In this document: positions 60,605-64,000 of the stretch, one piece after another
Layout: every line of letters begins with the position of its first letter
Position numbering within the stretch: position 1 is the first letter of the stretch
Assembly: GCA_965153455.1 (NCBI GenBank)
Contig: OZ234499.1
Span: 17,666,271-17,730,270, forward strand
DNA: 64,000 nt
From: Sphagnum compactum
Taxonomy: Eukaryota > Bryophyta > Sphagnopsida > Sphagnales
Direction of reading: 5' to 3'
The notes under the pieces: model-generated
What the model saw: only the letters and a program-made list of their open reading frames with translations
Told to the model about the DNA's origin: nothing
Database searches by the model: none
Program-made: the position numbers and the translations under genes

Positions 60605-62700
60605 ATGGCCCAAGGGGAAAATAAAATGTCAAAGAACTTCAAAGTGAAAGGACATTCTAACTATAATATATATGAAAATTGGGGCGTTTCCAATTCGCTA
60701 CATAAAGATAAGACCATAGACATAATTGAACAAATGTTAACCAAACCACTATGTCAAAAGACAAAAAGTCGCAAATTGACTTAAAACAAAAGGAAAAAAA
60801 TTTGACAACATTAACTTTTTCATTAAAGATAAGATCATACTTCATTTCATTACTTGGATCACTAGTTTAGAAACAAAAACATGGCAAACATTCAAGCATA
60901 TTTTCAATGTATAATGTTGAAAACCAAGTTTAGTAATCTTCAATTAAAGGAAAGAGATTTAGTTGTTGAAAGTTTTAAGGAATTGAAAAACCTCATTAAT
61001 CAATTAAAGTTAATATTGGTGAGGTGATGAGAGAGGATAAACTTGTTGAACAAATCCTAGTCACATTTTTTGAACCACTAGCTAACACCTTGAACTATCA
61101 TGCATTTAACTTTCATTTAATTACCAAACTTCAATGAGTCAATTGGCATTTTGTTCCATTATGAAACAAAGAAAGATGTCAGGTGTGTTAGTTTAACTAC
61201 TCAATTAAGTCCCACTTAGTTAGGGATAAATTGGGTTAGTTGAATTGATTAGTTTTATCTTGAACTAATTCAACTAGGAACATGGTTTGAAATTTTTTTC
61301 ATGGGATATAATCCCAAGTTGTGTGATTTGAAATCACTTTTGGTGATTTAAGATTCCAAAGTATGGTTTTTCTGTTATGCAGTTTTCTTGTGTTTATGCA
61401 AGTGTTATGGCTTTTTTTTTAATGCTTTGGGCTTGGATTCTTGTGTTGTTGCATGCGAGTCACATTTTGAATCATTTGCATGTGATGTACCATTTAGAGT
61501 ATTTCTATGTTATCTATTGAATGTGTGATGACAACAATAGTTGTAAACATCGACATAGGAACACATGACAACAAGCTTGAAAACAAAACATAAGAATTCT
61601 CTCATCAACTCATCATTCAATATAAAACTATTGAAAAGATTGAAAAAAAGGTGGAGTCAAGCATGAGGGTAGACATTGTAACTTTTGCAATAATCCAAAA
61701 CAACTAGATGTGCAATTGCATTGAACTTTCCAACAAAATCAAACCTCAAGCAATTGAGGGTGAACATTTGTGTGGAAAAAACATAATAAATGTTGTGGAG
61801 GATGAAAATGATGAAAGTTTTGATAACTTCCATGAATGTAACAACACACCACTTGACTTGGTTGTTGGTCCATTTTGGAACTAAATACAACAAAGCCAAT
61901 TAGTCCATAAACAATATCATCACTGAACATTTCACTAACATTGAAGACCTCAAAGAGGTTATTCTTTGCATATATTTTATGAATCGTGAAAAAATAAAGG
62001 GGCAATTTTCAATGCTATGAAATAGTAGAATATTAAAGGAATATTTTTATTAAAATTGAAAATATTATAGATATATTTTCGTTATATTTTCATATTTCAA
62101 TTCTTGGCACTTTATTTACATTGAAATGAATCATTAAAAAATCATTAAATTGCATCATATTTTTTCGTATGTTACTTCAAAAATATTGAAATAACCTCCC
62201 TTGGATGAAAACTTGATTACAACCCAAAAAAAAAAGAATCAAAATTACCACAATTAAAACAACATAAGAAGGTTTCATAGAATCAGTGAGGTACGTAACC
62301 AATGTTGTAATTGTTTTCAAAGATGATACAGTAAACATTTTATATGTTCTAAATATATCAAAAAAAAATTTGTTTGTAAATATGTTTGATAATAAATGTG
62401 GGTTTTTAATTTCTTTTCAAAATAGCCAATATTATGTTTACATTTTGAATAGTTCATTCAAAGTCTTTGCCACTTGAGTAATGAAGATCATTCAAATGGG
62501 CTATATAAATTGAATGTGTCTAAAGAATTAATTTTCAATTATTTGACTTGAATATGGCCTTATAGTTTTGACGCATAAACCACAAAAACCTAGACCTATT
62601 GTAGCAAATGAATATTTTCTAACATTACTTATCAAGCTTGAGCTTTAAACAAAACTTAGTTTCAAAAAGTTCTTAAGAAAATACGCATTGCAAAACATAA
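60605..62700 (+). pseudogene. Ty1/copia retrotransposon gag-pol remnant
   Basis: Seen on + across frames: an N-terminal gag start at 60605 (MAQGENKMSKNFKVKGHSNY); a UBN2-type gag region at about 60930-61130 with NLQLKERDLVVE, LKNLINQLKL and MREDKLVEQILV; after an interruption at 61.18-61.59 kb, Lys-rich and later frames including DDTVNILYVLNISKKNL at about 62310-62365, the counterpart of the 'D-V-L-Y-V-P-x-L-x-K-N-L' block at the protease/GAG-pre-integrase border. Known: these blocks are collinear in plant Ty1/copia polyproteins. No integrase or reverse transcriptase could be read, so the 3' part is deleted or decayed; many stops and shifts make it inert. Confidence 0.65.
61177..61590 (+). 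repeat. Solo copia-type LTR inserted in the gag remnant
   Basis: Starts TGTCAGGTGTGTTAGTTTAA and ends near ACATGACAACA. It is related to the truncated LTR at 59834. Coding similarity to copia gag exists on both sides, so it seems to have inserted into the older element or to result from LTR-LTR recombination; a clear target duplication was not found. Confidence 0.5.
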
Positions 62701-64000
62701 CCATTTGACTTGAAACATGTTAATATTTCTAAATCCGATATCTATCACCATCAAATTTCCTAAGGGGGACATTACTTGAAAAAAATAGAAAATATGTGAA
62801 TAAAAAATTGTTGGTTGTTGGGTAAAATATAAATTAATTAGTTCAAAAATAAGGTTATGTATATTTTGAAAATAAAATTACAATTAATATAGGGTATGTG
62901 TAAATCTTTAATATTATTATTATTTAATTAAAAATAGCATGTGCATTAAAGATTTAAGGTATTAGTTGTTAATAGGTTAATTATTGTAAAATAATGTCTT
63001 AAATAATTGTATAGGGTGATTATAGGGTCAATAACTATGAAAAGTGTAAACACATATATTGGTAAATTTTTGATGCAACTTTTTTGGATGAATTTGTGAC
63101 TATTAAAAAGTTTGTAAATTATAGTTGTTTTCATTTTAATTATAGTCCATGGTTTCATTTTTGCTTTTAGCTCCAAAATTTTCTAGCTTCAAAATGTTTT
63201 TAATTAAAATTTTAAAATTAATATATCATATTGAAATTGGATGCCAATTTTTTTTTATAATCAAATATAGGGTGGCTAAAATATAAGCATATTAAAAAAT
63301 AAGATAATAATAAAGTGGGAAAAAATATAAATCCAAAACCTAATACCCCAAAAATAGTTGTTTGACACAATGTGTAGGTCACAAAAATAAAATTAAGTGT
63401 CCCCCTAATCAAATCTCTTTGTGGAGCAAAGTACATATTGAGCTTCATTGAGGATTAAAAATCACTTTGATTTTGTCTATTTTTTTCCCAAAAAAATTAA
63501 ATCGTGATTTAGATAGGTTTTGAGTTTAAGTAAAGAGGGAAATTATAAACTCCTTCTTTTCTTTAGTTTTTCAAGGAACATGACATTCAACAACAATGAA
63601 CATGCAAATTAGTATTTAGATTGAATTCAAAACTATGACATTGTTAAAACAAAGTGCACAAGTAATGTGCAAGAACTATGTTTGTGAATAATTATTACAA
63701 ATTGAATTGTAAGTTCAATGAAGATAAATAGGAAAAAAATTTCAAACCACCAAATCTAACAATCTCATTTGCCTAGAATGAAATCTTTAGGCTTAAACAC
63801 GACCCTATTTTGCTAATCATAAAAAATAATGATCCCTCCTTACCATTTCCATTGATCCTCTAAAATTCTCACAAACCTACCAAACCCTATTACAAATGTA
63901 AAATATTAATTTACTCCATATAATTAATTAATGAAAATTCAGGCAACCAAATCAAGCAATTTTATCAGCACATAAAAAAATTCCTTCACATGTACACACA
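62701..64000. other. Very AT-rich DNA to the window end
   Basis: No gene or element recognised; probably decayed 3' part of the copia element and spacer. Confidence 0.35.

Overview
The window looks like nuclear DNA of a land plant. Three multi-exon plant genes can be read with standard GT-AG introns: a BRANCHLESS TRICHOMES/At5g41620-type coiled-coil gene, a cytosolic-type glutamine synthetase, and ribosomal protein L15. A fourth gene, probably a prolyl oligopeptidase-family serine peptidase, is represented only by its likely first exon at the left edge. All four lie on the minus strand. They sit as islands of richer GC content in long, very AT-rich intergenic DNA with degenerate transposons. 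The lineage cannot be fixed from sequence alone; the glutamine synthetase reads more like a non-flowering plant enzyme to me, but that is a weak inference.

Layout. 1-1.5 kb: start of the peptidase gene and its GC-richer upstream DNA, with two overlapping hairpins. 1.5-17 kb: transposon graveyard with two broken PIF/Harbinger elements (transposase remnants at 3.7-4.4 kb on + and 15.2-16.0 kb on -, accessory-protein remnants at 7.9-8.3 kb on - and 14.3-14.9 kb on +), a Tourist-like MITE with intact target duplication at 6.53-6.77 kb, a back-to-back TIR junction at 16.9 kb, and a dispersed duplication (5.1-5.8 and 9.1-9.6 kb). 18.6-21.2 kb: coiled-coil gene. 22.3-22.8 kb: a 139-bp tandem repeat. 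23.9-25.3 kb: hAT-like remnant. 26.3-26.8 kb: probable non-autonomous Helitron. 27-37 kb: AT-rich spacer, tandem and inverted repeats, and a degenerate ~300-bp repeat array. 37.0-41.2 kb: glutamine synthetase with promoter. 41.3-47.3 kb: repeat-rich, including a miRNA-sized hairpin (42.5 kb), a 126-bp tandem array (42.9-43.2 kb), a very long foldback (45.6-46.1 kb) and a GC-rich nested repeat (46.9-47.3 kb). 55.5-56.9 kb: RPL15. 57-64 kb: AT-rich DNA with a Ty1/copia gag-pol remnant interrupted by a solo LTR.

The genes are not an operon and do not suggest a joint pathway: nitrogen assimilation, translation, a cytoskeleton-related coiled-coil protein and a peptidase. No CRISPR, rRNA or tRNA gene was seen. 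The most unusual structures are the inverted repeats (1.2, 42.5 and 45.9 kb), which could give double-stranded or small RNAs, and the C-terminal extension of the glutamine synthetase.
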